DNA of 64,000 nucleotides. Source: Terriglobus albidus (GTDB lineage Bacteria; Acidobacteriota; Terriglobia; Terriglobales; Acidobacteriaceae). Under the pieces are notes generated by a model that was not told the DNA's origin, searched no databases, and saw only the letters and a program-made list of their open reading frames with translations. Positions 51,423 to 60,970 of this stretch are shown piece by piece. The stretch lies in the NCBI RefSeq assembly GCF_008000815.1, contig NZ_CP042806.1, forward strand, positions 4,092,001 to 4,156,000. Reading direction: 5' to 3'. The position numbers and the translations under genes were made by a program. How positions within the stretch are numbered: the first letter of the stretch is position 1; the number at the start of each line of letters is the position of its first letter.

Positions 51423-53707
51423 TGCATCTCAATAAAGCCGCTGCGGCCCTGCTTGCAGCGACACTCTGCACCTCGCTGGCTGCGCAGGAGAAGCCCATGA
51501 CCGGCCCTGCGATCTCCGCCGCTGCGGGCGATACCATTCCTGATGCCGGATCTCTGGCAACGGATCTTTCCGGCGCGGTAACGCGGCCCGCGATTCTGAA
51601 GGCGATGCGCAAGGTTGCTGACTGGCAACTCTCCTACTCGGAGAACAAGTACAACCAGGACTGGACCTACGGTCCGCTCTACCTTGGCCTGCTCGCCACC
51701 ACCGACATCACTGGTGATGCCAAATATCACGACCGCCTGGTAAAGCTTTTCGATCAGTTCCAGTGGAAGCTCTGGGCTAACCGCCAGTTCCATGCCGACG
51801 ATGAAGTGATCGCACAATCGTACGAGTTGCTCTACCAGGAGCACGCTGATCCGAAGCGCATCGCCGATGCCCGCGCTACCTTCGATCGTCTGCTGCAGCG
51901 GCCTGCCGACCCGGCAAAGGATCTCTGGTGGTGGTGCGACGCTCTCTTCATGGCTCCGCCTGCCCTGGCTCGTATGTCTGCCATCACCGGAGACCATCGT
52001 TACATCGACAAGATGAACCAGGAGTGGAAGCTCACCGAAGAGCACCTCTACGATCGCGAGGAACGTCTCTTCTTCCGCGACGGCACCTTCCTGAACAAAA
52101 AGGAAGCCAACGGCAAGAAGCTCTTCTGGAGCCGTGGAAATGGCTGGGTGCTCGCCGGAACCGCCAACGTACTGAAGGCGCTGCCGAAGAATGATCCTTC
52201 CCGCGCGCAGTACGTGAAGCTCTTCCAGGAGATGGCGGAGCGTATCGCCGGTCTGCAGCAGCCCAGCGGCCTTTGGCGCACCGGTCTGCTGGACCAGACA
52301 GCCTATGAACAGGACGAGATCTCCGGCTCCGGCTTCTTCACCTATGCCATGACCTGGGGCATCAATGAAGGCATTCTTCCCCGCGCCAAGTACGCTCCTG
52401 TGGTCGAGCGCGCCTGGGCCGCGATGGTGAAGCATGTCTTCGAGAGCGGCCGCCTGGGCGCCATTCAGCCGATCGGTGCGGCTCCCGGACAATTCACTGC
52501 GACCTCCAGCTATGTCTACGGCGTAGGTGCCTTCCTTCTCGCCGGCTCCGAGCTGGTGCGGTATGCACCGGCAGCCAAAACACATGCTGTGCTCCAGATC
52601 AACAACCCCACCAGCGACGCTCGTCGTGATGAAGTGCTTGATCTCCCGCTCACGGAGGTCAAGCGTCATATTGCGATCGATCCGGCGAAGCTTGTCGCAC
52701 GCGACCGTCTCACTGGCAAGCGCCTCCTCACCCAGGTCTATGCCTCTCTTCCTGGCGGCGCGCCAGATCGCTTTCTGATCCTCGAGGACGTTGCACCTGG
52801 AACCGCCACCAGCATCGACCTCTCTGTAGAAGAGGACGCTCCAGCAATGGCGTCCAGGGTCACAGCGCGTGACGTTCCCGAGCGCATGGACGACTTCGTG
52901 TGGGAGAACAACCTGGTCGCTCACCGCGTCTACGGCCCCGCGTTGCAGGCGACCGGTGAGATCACCTCTGGCATCGACGTCTGGTCCAAGCGCGTACCGA
53001 ACTTTGTCAGCACCGCCTGGTATGCCCGCGATAAGGAAGCCCAGCGCACCCACAACCCCGCCCTCTCCTATCACCACGACAACGGCGACGGTCTCGACTC
53101 CTACGAGGTTGGCCCCGCACGCGGGTGCGGCGGCACTGGTATCTGGGTCGATGGCAAGCTGGCGAACTCGAAGAACTTCACGCATTCGAAGATTCTGGCC
53201 ACGGGTCCCATCCGCGTCGACTTCATCCTTGAGTACGCCCCCTGGCAGGCGGGCACTAAGACCGTCAGCGAGAGCAAGCGGGTTACGCTCGACGCCGGCA
53301 CGCGCCTGAACCATATGCGCTCGACCTTTACCTTCGACGGCGGAGGAACCATCACCGCAGCCGCAGGCCTGGGAACGCATAAGGACACCGAGATCAAGCA
53401 GCTTCCTGAAATCGCTGCACTCTCGGTGTGGGATACACCGCAGACCGCTTCGGCCGGACGCTTCGCTACCGGCATCATTCTTGCCGGCAAGCAGCCCTAT
53501 CGCTACGAGAATGTGCCCATGCAGGGCAAAACACCCGGCGATGCTCTTCTGCTCTTTACGGCCCGTTCCGGCGTTGCTATCGACTACTACGCGGGCTCCG
53601 GCTGGTCACAGGACGATATGCCTGACTTCGCTACCTGGAACAGCTATCTCGCGGCACAGTCGAAGCGGCTGCAGGCTCCTGTGAAGGTGAGCTGGCTGGC
53701 ACGCTAA
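51422..53707 (+). CDS. GH88/GH105 unsaturated glucuronyl hydrolase fused to DUF4861
   Basis: 761 residues. After a signal peptide (ends SLAAQ) residues 40-370 form an alpha/alpha barrel with WWWCDALFMAPPALARM (Asp173 likely catalytic), FWSRGNGWVLAG and GSGFFTYAMTWGIN, typical of YesR/YteR-type GH105 that removes the unsaturated uronic acid left by a lyase. The C-terminal 290 residues (from VPERMDDFVWEN) are a DUF4861 beta domain, an accessory domain of unknown role. The fusion is typical for polysaccharide loci. It starts at ATG 51422, overlapping the GH2 stop (TGATG); TTG 51419 is possible. Confidence 0.9.
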   Translation: MHLNKAAAALLAATLCTSLAAQEKPMTGPAISAAAGDTIPDAGSLATDLSGAVTRPAILKAMRKVADWQLSYSENKYNQDWTYGPLYLGLLATTDITGDAKYHDRLVKLFDQFQWKLWANRQFHADDEVIAQSYELLYQEHADPKRIADARATFDRLLQRPADPAKDLWWWCDALFMAPPALARMSAITGDHRYIDKMNQEWKLTEEHLYDREERLFFRDGTFLNKKEANGKKLFWSRGNGWVLAGTANVLKALPKNDPSRAQYVKLFQEMAERIAGLQQPSGLWRTGLLDQTAYEQDEISGSGFFTYAMTWGINEGILPRAKYAPVVERAWAAMVKHVFESGRLGAIQPIGAAPGQFTATSSYVYGVGAFLLAGSELVRYAPAAKTHAVLQINNPTSDARRDEVLDLPLTEVKRHIAIDPAKLVARDRLTGKRLLTQVYASLPGGAPDRFLILEDVAPGTATSIDLSVEEDAPAMASRVTARDVPERMDDFVWENNLVAHRVYGPALQATGEITSGIDVWSKRVPNFVSTAWYARDKEAQRTHNPALSYHHDNGDGLDSYEVGPARGCGGTGIWVDGKLANSKNFTHSKILATGPIRVDFILEYAPWQAGTKTVSESKRVTLDAGTRLNHMRSTFTFDGGGTITAAAGLGTHKDTEIKQLPEIAALSVWDTPQTASAGRFATGIILAGKQPYRYENVPMQGKTPGDALLLFTARSGVAIDYYAGSGWSQDDMPDFATWNSYLAAQSKRLQAPVKVSWLAR

Positions 53708-53713
53708 GATTCC

Positions 53714-53770
53714 GCAACGTAAATAGAAACGGCCCGCGAGATACTCGCGGGCCATTTCTATTTACGTTGC
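53714..53770. terminator. Very long hairpin terminator between convergent units
   Basis: Two 27-nt arms with one mismatch and a 3-nt loop (ATA). The core is GGCCCGCGAG / CTCGCGGGCC, extended by AT-rich GCAACGTAAATAGAAA and its complement. It is symmetric, so it ends both the GH88/105 transcript and the leftward Gfo/Idh unit. Confidence 0.88.
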
Positions 53771-53788
53771 TCGTAGAAGCCACACTGC

Positions 53789-55114
53789 TTAGATGCGCGG
53801 CTCCCATCCCTTCTCGTACTCGCGCTTGCGCATCTTCGTTGCTTCTGCGTCGTCGACGAAGGCGCCGGTCTTGGTGTCGAGCTTCAACTCGCGGTTGAGC
53901 TCCCACGCGATGTTCGACATCAGCAGGATCGCGACCGAGGTGCTGGCATCCCAGATCGGCGAATTCAGCTTGGCTCCGGTTCGGATACCGTCGATGAGGT
54001 TGGCAAAGTGGAGGTCCGTCATCGAGTCGCGTCCGACCAGGTCGGCACTCGATGTCTTCTTGTCCTTGGGAATCTTGTACTCGTTCACAAGCTTGCCCTT
54101 CAGGTCATGCACCTCATAACCATCGCGGTCCAGGATGACGGTCCCTTCCGTCCCGTGAATGGCCGAGCCACGATCGCGGTTATAGAGAGGCATCCCGTTT
54201 GTGCTCATGTTCTCCCAGGAGATCATCTTGTCGTCGTACTCGAAGCTGGTCACCAGGGTGTCGTAGAACTGCCAGTCGTCCTTGAAATGGTAGCGTCCAC
54301 CGGATGCAGTGATACGCTCCGGCCATACGGTCTGCAGCGCCCAGCGGCAGACGTCCACTTCGTGCGTACCGTTATTCAGGGTTTCGCCGGTGCCATAGAT
54401 ACGCAGCCAGTGCCAGTTGTAAGGATGAACGTTGTCCATATACTGCTGGCGCGGAGCCGGTCCCTGCCACAGATCCCAGTCCAGGGTCGCCGGCACCGGG
54501 ACCACCTTACCCGTCCCCATCGTCTTACGTGTATTGCAGTACCAGGCCTTGGCGTAATACGCGCGTCCGATGAGGCCATTGTGAATCTTGTCGATGATCT
54601 CGATCGAGTGCGGCGATGAACGCTGCTGGTTGCCCATCTGTACCTGCTTGCCCATCTTCTTCTGCGCGGCAACCAGGAGCTCGACCTCATGAGGATTGTG
54701 GCTACAGGGTTTTTCGACGTAGACGTGCTTGTCGGCCTGCATGCCCAGGATGGCTATCGGCGTATGCCAGTGGTCTGGCGTTGCGATGGTGATCGCGTCT
54801 ACGTCTTTCGATTCCAGCAGCTTGCGGAAGTCTTTATCCGCCTTAGGAGCCGCTCCCATCGACTTCTCGGTCTCTCCGGCGAACTTCTGCAGGATCACCG
54901 AGTCCACGTCTGCCACGTGGGTAATGGCCGCGTTTGCCTTGTTGGTGGTCAGCGCCGACAGGTGGGCATAGGCGCGGCTGTTCAGACCGATCACACCAAA
55001 GTTCACCCGCTCGTTTGCACCGATCACGCGAGCATAGCTTTTTGCGGTGGAGCTCACCGCAACGCCCGCGGCGGCTGTTGTGACTAATTTTGAAAATTCA
55101 CGACGTGTCAGCAT
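53789..55114 (-). CDS. Tat-exported Gfo/Idh/MocA-family oxidoreductase A
   Basis: 441 residues with a Tat signal (TRREFSKLVTTAAAGVAV), then a Rossmann domain (VNFGVIGLNSRAYAH), the EKP motif (VYVEKPCSH, Lys near 135) and the catalytic-site block NNGTHEVDVCRWAL. Family members oxidise or epimerise sugars with NAD(P); exported ones (glucose-fructose oxidoreductase type) hold the cofactor tightly. The last gene of the leftward three-gene unit that includes a sugar isomerase and a second family member. Sugar substrate unknown. Confidence 0.92.
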   Translation of the reverse strand: MLTRREFSKLVTTAAAGVAVSSTAKSYARVIGANERVNFGVIGLNSRAYAHLSALTTNKANAAITHVADVDSVILQKFAGETEKSMGAAPKADKDFRKLLESKDVDAITIATPDHWHTPIAILGMQADKHVYVEKPCSHNPHEVELLVAAQKKMGKQVQMGNQQRSSPHSIEIIDKIHNGLIGRAYYAKAWYCNTRKTMGTGKVVPVPATLDWDLWQGPAPRQQYMDNVHPYNWHWLRIYGTGETLNNGTHEVDVCRWALQTVWPERITASGGRYHFKDDWQFYDTLVTSFEYDDKMISWENMSTNGMPLYNRDRGSAIHGTEGTVILDRDGYEVHDLKGKLVNEYKIPKDKKTSSADLVGRDSMTDLHFANLIDGIRTGAKLNSPIWDASTSVAILLMSNIAWELNRELKLDTKTGAFVDDAEATKMRKREYEKGWEPRI

Positions 55115-55128
55115 AACTTTCTCCTGCG

Positions 55129-55962
55129 CTAGGCGCTATATCCCATCTCGTTCAAGGTCTTGCGCATAAACGCAAAGCTCTTCAGCACACCCGGGAGCGG
55201 ATTGTCGCCGTTGATCTCGTACTCCAGATCCACATCACCCTGGTACTTCATTGCAATCAGGGTCTCGAAGATCTTGCGTACCGGCATGACGCCGTCACCG
55301 ACATCGCACTGGCTCTCCTTCTTCTTGCCATCGGCTAGATCCTTCATATGAATGCAAAGGAGTCTCGAACCGACCTCACGCAAGGTTGCGGGGATATCGT
55401 CACCGGCACGCATGGCGTGACCCACGTCAACGCAGCAGCCGACACGCTTGTCCATCTTGCCGATCAGCTTCAGGATGTCGTGCGGCGATGGCCACTCCTT
55501 ATCCTCAGGACCATGGTTGTGAATGGCGAGGCTGATGTCGTACTTCTTCACGAAGCTCTCCACACGTTCCAGAGCGGCATGGGACGGCGAACCGATAATG
55601 AGCTTGATACCGGCGGACTTTACATACTCGAACTTCTGCCGGATATCTTCATCCTCATCCTTCGGGAAGTAGATCGTGCCCGCGCCCGTAAGCTTGAGGC
55701 CTGCCGCACGATATGCCTCCGCCTGTTTGGCAGCGGCGCCCTCCGGCGTCATGGGAAGGTGAACGTCCTTCAGGTTCAGATACGGCGTCTTGATCTGCTT
55801 CATAAAGCCGATCAACTCTTCCGGCTTGAACTTACGGAAGGTATAGCTTGCAATTCCCAACTTCAGAGGGGCGGGGCCTGCTGCCATTGCCATTCCCGGA
55901 GCCATGAGACCCGCGGCCGCCAGACTGCCCATCTTCAAAACATCGCGACGTGTCGACTTCAT
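55129..55962 (-). CDS. Tat-signal sugar phosphate isomerase/epimerase-like TIM barrel
   Basis: 277 residues of the xylose-isomerase-like (AP_endonuc_2) fold. After a Tat-type signal (TRRDVLKMGSLAAAGLMA) come KLGIASYTFRKF, LAIHNHGPED, CCVDVGHAMRAGDD, LLCIHMKDL and VDLEYEIN, with the Glu, Asp and His metal ligands of the family at the strand ends. Probably a sugar (not phosphate) epimerase or isomerase in the periplasm, acting together with the two oxidoreductases around it. It lies 14 bp upstream of oxidoreductase A and 16 bp downstream of B. Confidence 0.88.
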   Translation of the reverse strand: MKSTRRDVLKMGSLAAAGLMAPGMAMAAGPAPLKLGIASYTFRKFKPEELIGFMKQIKTPYLNLKDVHLPMTPEGAAAKQAEAYRAAGLKLTGAGTIYFPKDEDEDIRQKFEYVKSAGIKLIIGSPSHAALERVESFVKKYDISLAIHNHGPEDKEWPSPHDILKLIGKMDKRVGCCVDVGHAMRAGDDIPATLREVGSRLLCIHMKDLADGKKKESQCDVGDGVMPVRKIFETLIAMKYQGDVDLEYEINGDNPLPGVLKSFAFMRKTLNEMGYSA

Positions 55963-55978
55963 TCTTATCCTTATCTCC

Positions 55979-57172
55979 TTAGGTCAGCTTGACCCACTTG
56001 GCCTGCATCTGCGCCTTGATCACTAGTTCAGCCGCCAATAGCGCCTGTTCCTGGTCTTGCGCGATATGCGTACGATTGACGATGTCTTCCACAAACTGGG
56101 GACCGAACGGCAGCGATACCTGGTTGCAATCGATATAGCGCTGCTGCTGCCCGTCCACCAGAAACAGGTTGTTACCGGCCTTGCTTACACCTACGTTGGT
56201 GTATTTACGCACCTCAATGTAGCCCTTCGTTCCCAGAATGAACAAACGGCCATCACCCCAGGTGCCAAGGCCATCGGGCGTGAACCAGTCCAGGCGGACA
56301 TAGCCAAAACCCTTATTGCCGCGAAGCACCATGTCTCCGAAGTCCTGAAACTTCGGGTGCTCCGGATGCGCGATGTTGGAGATCTGCGACTCCACAATCT
56401 CCGCGCTGGTGCTGCCGGTGTAATACAGGAACTGGTCGACCTGGTGCGAGCCAATATCGCACAGAATGCCGCCGTACTGCTCCGGAACCCAGAACCAGTC
56501 AGGACGCGGATCGGCCCCACCGGCGGCGCCGCCACCACCCTGCACGATCTGATGCGGGGCGATATTGATCGTCTGGATCACCTGGCCGATGGCGCCCTGC
56601 CGCACCAGCTCTCCAGCCTTGATCGCGCCCTTCACCTCCAGCAGCTCGCTGTACATGATGGCGTAGATCCGCTTGGTTTCCTTGACGGTCTTGCGAACGG
56701 CAGCAAGCTGCTCCAGGGTCGTAATGCCGGGCTTATCGGAGAGGAAGTCTTTGCCGGCCTTCATCGCGCGAACGCCCAGGGGAGCACGCTCGCTCGCAAT
56801 GGCGGAACTCAGCACCAATTGGATGGAAGGTTCGTGCAGGATTGCATCTTCCGACTCCATCTGCTTTGCATCCGGATACTGCTTCTTGAAGCGCGCAACC
56901 TTATTGGGCTCAGAGCCATAGAACGCTACCAGCTTGCCACCGCCGCGGATGATGGCGTTCGTCATGCCATAGATGTGGTCGTGGCTCATGCCACAGACGG
57001 CGAAATTGATGGAGTGCTTGGGCGCGTCGTTTTCCCAGGCAGCCGAAGCCGCTACCTCGTGCAGCACCGGCCCGGCTCCAACGGGCTGTGCCAGTCCCAT
57101 CTCCGCGAGGCCGCCCATCATACCCATGGCGCCGGCGGTGCGAAAGAAATCCCTGCGATTGAATCCGTTCAT
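55979..57172 (-). CDS. Tat-exported Gfo/Idh/MocA-family oxidoreductase B
   Basis: 397 residues, first gene of the leftward unit. Tat signal NRRDFFRTAGAMGMMGGL; Rossmann strand NFAVCGMSHDHIYGM, where SHDH replaces the usual Gly-rich turn; DKPGITT in place of the EKP motif; DIGSHQVDQFLYY at the substrate site. It differs clearly from oxidoreductase A, so the two probably do different steps, such as oxidation at C3 and later reduction. ATG 57172 was chosen from a frame open to 57304, as it begins the Tat signal and has GGAG 11 nt upstream. Confidence 0.88.
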   Translation of the reverse strand: MNGFNRRDFFRTAGAMGMMGGLAEMGLAQPVGAGPVLHEVAASAAWENDAPKHSINFAVCGMSHDHIYGMTNAIIRGGGKLVAFYGSEPNKVARFKKQYPDAKQMESEDAILHEPSIQLVLSSAIASERAPLGVRAMKAGKDFLSDKPGITTLEQLAAVRKTVKETKRIYAIMYSELLEVKGAIKAGELVRQGAIGQVIQTINIAPHQIVQGGGGAAGGADPRPDWFWVPEQYGGILCDIGSHQVDQFLYYTGSTSAEIVESQISNIAHPEHPKFQDFGDMVLRGNKGFGYVRLDWFTPDGLGTWGDGRLFILGTKGYIEVRKYTNVGVSKAGNNLFLVDGQQQRYIDCNQVSLPFGPQFVEDIVNRTHIAQDQEQALLAAELVIKAQMQAKWVKLT

Positions 57173-57480
57173 CGGAAAAACATCTCCATTGTTGCGTTCA
57201 GTATTGGTTTTGGAAGAAGAAACCGGGTCGGCGGAATTGTAGCAAGTCGCAACAATCTCTGGCCCGCATAAAGCGACCTCCATACTGTCGGCTCTCACAG
57301 ACAAAGACGCGCGAGCCTATGTCTTGGTTGAATTGATTTTTATATAAATCAATAATCGGAAAATATTTGTTATTTCCCGTTTCTGATTCGTCATAATAAA
57401 AAATCTGCTTGCAAAGTGTGCCGCACAGATGTTTCTATTCTCCCCGCAAAAAAAACCAACCCAATCGGGAGAACTTGCAG
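57173..57480. promoter_or_regulatory. Divergent control region with a palindrome
   Basis: 308 bp between the oxidoreductase unit and TonB receptor 5. ATTGATTT-N6-AAATCAAT (57332-57353) is a perfect palindrome in AT-rich DNA and the best operator candidate for both. No gene is seen. Confidence 0.55.
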
Positions 57481-60400
57481 ATGAACCTGTACCTCTTTCG
57501 GCCAGTTGATATATCAAGAAAATCCCTTCCCTTCCGCGGTAAACCAAACTCCTTATGGATCACCCTGCTTTTGGCGGCGATGGTGCTCTTCTCCGGGACA
57601 AAGGTGACTGCACAGGACACAACAGCCACCATTCTGGGCTCCGTCTCTGATCCTTCCGGAGCCGCCGTTGGAAATGCAGATGTCACCGTAACCAACACGC
57701 AGACCAACATCGCCGTTGATACGAAAACAACGGAATCCGGCGCCTACACCGTTCCGAACCTTATCCCAGGTACCTACAGCATCAGCATCAAGGTGCAAGG
57801 CTTTCAAACCATCAGCATCCAGAACGTCACAGTCGCAGCGGGTGATCGCCGGCGCGCTGACGCGGCGCTGGTTGTCGGCGCCGTCAATGAAACCGTGGAG
57901 ATCACTACTGCCGCACCGATCCTGCAGACAGACGCTTCCTCCGTCGGCGGCAACGTAACGGAACGCGCTGTACAGGATCTGCCTCTGAACGGCCGCAACT
58001 TCATCAACCTTGTACAAGTCATGCCAGGAGCGACCGAGGGCGCGCCAAATAGCATCAACAGTGGCAATCGCCCGGATGACCGCCGCCCTTCGTCCTCCAT
58101 CTCCATCAACGGTCAGTCTGAGGTGCTGAATGACCAGCTGGTTGACGGCCTCGACAACAACGAACGTGTCATCGGCACGATCGGCGTACGTCCGTCGATC
58201 GACTCCATCCAGGAAGTACGCATTCTGACCAACAGCTTTTCGTCTGACGGTGGTCGAGCCGGCGGCGGCCTGATCAACGTCATCACCAAGAGCGGCACGA
58301 ATAACTTTCACGGCTCGCTGTATGAGTTCTTCCGCAATGACAAGCTGAACGCCTATGCCTATCAGTTCGGCGCTCAGGCGGCAAAGCCTCGGCTGCGGCA
58401 GAATCAGTTCGGTGGCAGCCTTGGTGGACCGATCTTCAAAGACAAAGCCTTCTTTCACGGCGATGCCGAATTCTTCCGTCTGATCAAGGGAGGACTGCCG
58501 AGCAACCTGACGGTTCCTTCCGCCTACGAACTCGCACACCCTGGAGATTTCTCCGATGCCATCCCTGCCACGGGATGCGCCACCATTGCAGCATCGGTCG
58601 TCGATCCTACGCAGTCACACACCACCGGCTGCGTCTACGATCCGAACCCCACTCATACTGCGGATTACCTGCGTAAACCGATAGCAGGCAATATTATCCC
58701 GAGCAGCTATATCGATCCGGTTGGACTTGCGTACTTCAAGCTCTACCCCGCTCCCAATACCGGTAAAAACGGATACGTCGGAACGCGAAACCAGCAACAG
58801 TACTCCACGGTGTACGACGTTCGCGTGGACTATCACTTCGACACCAACAACCAGATCTTCGCTAAGTACATCGTCAACGACATCTTCACGTTCTCACCCG
58901 GAGCTCTTCCCATCTCAAGCGTGAATGGATTCGCCATCGATCCACAGACCGGCAATGGATTCGGATCAGCTCCGCAGATCGCGCGCAACACCGCTGTGAT
59001 CTACACGCATACCTTCACGTCGAACATGCTGATGAATATCGGTGCGGCGTGGACCCATATCAACAACGCATCGTACCCGCTGAACTACGGTGGCAATCCA
59101 AACACCAAGCTAGGCCAACCGAATGTCAACGTCAGCCAACTCACCTCAGGTCTTGCGGTCGCGTTGCCTACGGGCCTGACAGGACTTGGAGGAGGCAGCA
59201 ACTTTGTACCGCTACAGAACAAAGACAACAGCTATCAGCTCAATGGAAATATCTTCTATAACCGTGGCAATCACAGCTTCCGCATTGGCGCCGCGGGCAT
59301 CCGCCGTATCGCGCTGAACCTGCAGGACAACCAGGGCGAAGGCAGTTGGACCTTCCGCATGGGTGCTCCCGGCCTGCTGATGGGCATCTTCTCGGCAGCA
59401 ACACGCAATAACAACCTGTATCCGCCTACCTATCTGACATGGGAGCCCAGCGTATACGTCCAAGATGACTGGCACGTACGCCAGAACCTTACGCTCAACC
59501 TGGGCGTGCGCTATGACGTCTACACACCATTTACCGAGAAGCGGAACCACATCTCCAATTTCGATGAGGCGACGGGAACCATTGTGCAAGCCGGTGTGAA
59601 TGGTGTCAGCAATACGGCAAACGTCAAAACCGATTATTCAAACTTCGCACCGCGCGTAGGCTTTGCGTTGACAGCGACTCCAAGCCTGGTTCTCCGCGGC
59701 GGCTTCGGTTTCGCATTCTTCCCAAGCAATTACATGTCTCCAGTAAACCTGAAGAATCCCCCGAATATCTCGATCTACGGCAACTGCTCCTCTCTCCAGG
59801 CCGCGAATGGAACGAGCGGTTGCAATCAGTCCTTCACGCGGTTCAGCCAGGGCATGCCTCTACCCAACCAGAACCCGAGCACATTGCCGAAAGACCTTGT
59901 CGGTTCCATTCCGGCGACGGTCGACTACAACTTCCGTTCCGGCTATCTGGAGCAGTTCAATCTCACCGCTCAAAAAGACTTCAAGGGCAACACCCTGACA
60001 GTCTCTTATGTTGGGCAGTTAGGGCGCCACCTTTCTACCGGATTCGACATTAACCGTGCCCCATTGGGTAATGCTTCCGGCTCACAAACGCAACGTCACT
60101 ATTATGCAAAGGCAAACGGAGACCCGTGGCTACCTGGAGTTACCACCATCACTCGCACCTATTCGTCGGGCGCTTCGTCGTATCACTCGCTGCAGGCTGT
60201 CTTTGAGCGCCGCTTCCACAATGGTCTCGGATTCAACGTCAACACGACCTGGGCGCATCTGCTCGACAACGCTCCAAATATCAACGGACAGAGCGGAAAC
60301 GGCGTAGGCCAGGTATTGGCAACGCAGAAGTTCGATGATTATGGCAATGGCGACCTCGATGTGCGCAACCGCATTGTCGTTACTGGTAACTATGCACTGC

Positions 60401-60906
60401 CCTTCGGCAAAGGAGCGCACGGGCTTCGTGGTGCACTTCTCGGCGGATGGCGCACGAATGTTCTCTATCTCTGGTCAACCGGACAGACCTTCACCGTTCT
60501 TAATTCCACCAATGTCAGCGGCACCAGCCCTGGCGGTTCGGCTGATCGGCCGAATGTCAGTGGAGATCCATTCCAGAACATCACCCCAATCTTCTCGGGA
60601 GCCATGCAGTTCTTCCGTGCATCCGCATTCGTCGCTCAGCCGGCGGGCACTCTCGGTGTCGAACGCCGTAACCCCTATCACGGGCCGCACTTCCGGCACT
60701 GGGATATGTCGCTGTTCAAGGAGTTCACGGTCTATCGTGAAACCCACCTACAGTTCCGCGCAGAGGCATTCAACATCGCCAACCAGGCCAACTTCAGCAA
60801 CCCCGTAAGTGGCCTTGGTTCCACAACGACCCTGGGAGCTCTGACTTCCACACTTCCCTCGTATCAGCCGCGTCTAGTCCAGTTCGCGGTCAAGTACGAG
60901 TTCTAA
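57481..60906 (+). CDS. Oar-like TonB-dependent receptor 5
   Basis: 1141 residues: signal anchor region (to VTAQ, about 45, with a long basic N-terminus), regulatory-like domain (GSVSDPSGAAVGNADVTVTN), plug (VQDLPLNGRNFINLVQVMPG; SINGQSEVLNDQLVDGLDNN) and barrel ending FAVKYEF. GGGAG about 9 nt before ATG 57481. It is divergent from the exported oxidoreductase-isomerase unit and precedes a GH18 gene. It belongs to a different subgroup from receptors 3 and 4. Confidence 0.94.
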   Translation: MNLYLFRPVDISRKSLPFRGKPNSLWITLLLAAMVLFSGTKVTAQDTTATILGSVSDPSGAAVGNADVTVTNTQTNIAVDTKTTESGAYTVPNLIPGTYSISIKVQGFQTISIQNVTVAAGDRRRADAALVVGAVNETVEITTAAPILQTDASSVGGNVTERAVQDLPLNGRNFINLVQVMPGATEGAPNSINSGNRPDDRRPSSSISINGQSEVLNDQLVDGLDNNERVIGTIGVRPSIDSIQEVRILTNSFSSDGGRAGGGLINVITKSGTNNFHGSLYEFFRNDKLNAYAYQFGAQAAKPRLRQNQFGGSLGGPIFKDKAFFHGDAEFFRLIKGGLPSNLTVPSAYELAHPGDFSDAIPATGCATIAASVVDPTQSHTTGCVYDPNPTHTADYLRKPIAGNIIPSSYIDPVGLAYFKLYPAPNTGKNGYVGTRNQQQYSTVYDVRVDYHFDTNNQIFAKYIVNDIFTFSPGALPISSVNGFAIDPQTGNGFGSAPQIARNTAVIYTHTFTSNMLMNIGAAWTHINNASYPLNYGGNPNTKLGQPNVNVSQLTSGLAVALPTGLTGLGGGSNFVPLQNKDNSYQLNGNIFYNRGNHSFRIGAAGIRRIALNLQDNQGEGSWTFRMGAPGLLMGIFSAATRNNNLYPPTYLTWEPSVYVQDDWHVRQNLTLNLGVRYDVYTPFTEKRNHISNFDEATGTIVQAGVNGVSNTANVKTDYSNFAPRVGFALTATPSLVLRGGFGFAFFPSNYMSPVNLKNPPNISIYGNCSSLQAANGTSGCNQSFTRFSQGMPLPNQNPSTLPKDLVGSIPATVDYNFRSGYLEQFNLTAQKDFKGNTLTVSYVGQLGRHLSTGFDINRAPLGNASGSQTQRHYYAKANGDPWLPGVTTITRTYSSGASSYHSLQAVFERRFHNGLGFNVNTTWAHLLDNAPNINGQSGNGVGQVLATQKFDDYGNGDLDVRNRIVVTGNYALPFGKGAHGLRGALLGGWRTNVLYLWSTGQTFTVLNSTNVSGTSPGGSADRPNVSGDPFQNITPIFSGAMQFFRASAFVAQPAGTLGVERRNPYHGPHFRHWDMSLFKEFTVYRETHLQFRAEAFNIANQANFSNPVSGLGSTTTLGALTSTLPSYQPRLVQFAVKYEF

Positions 60907-60926
60907 AATACAAACACCACACCATG

Positions 60927-60958
60927 CGGCCTGCGTCTCATCCACGCAGGCCGTTCTT
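60927..60958 (+). terminator. Terminator of TonB receptor 5
   Basis: CGGCCTGCGT / ACGCAGGCCG with a 7-nt loop, followed by TTCTTTTT. It stands 20 bp after the receptor stop and just before the GH18 gene, so GH18 is probably transcribed separately. Confidence 0.9.
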
Positions 60959-60970
60959 TTTAATCTCGCG

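Noticed and set aside
51371-53380. 669-codon open frame opposite the GH88/105 gene
   Set aside because: It is the exact antisense of a well-supported enzyme, has no Shine-Dalgarno or domain motif, and is typical of antisense frames in GC-rich genes.
56057-57271. 404-codon rightward frame opposite oxidoreductase B
   Set aside because: Antisense shadow; the other strand shows a Tat signal and family motifs.
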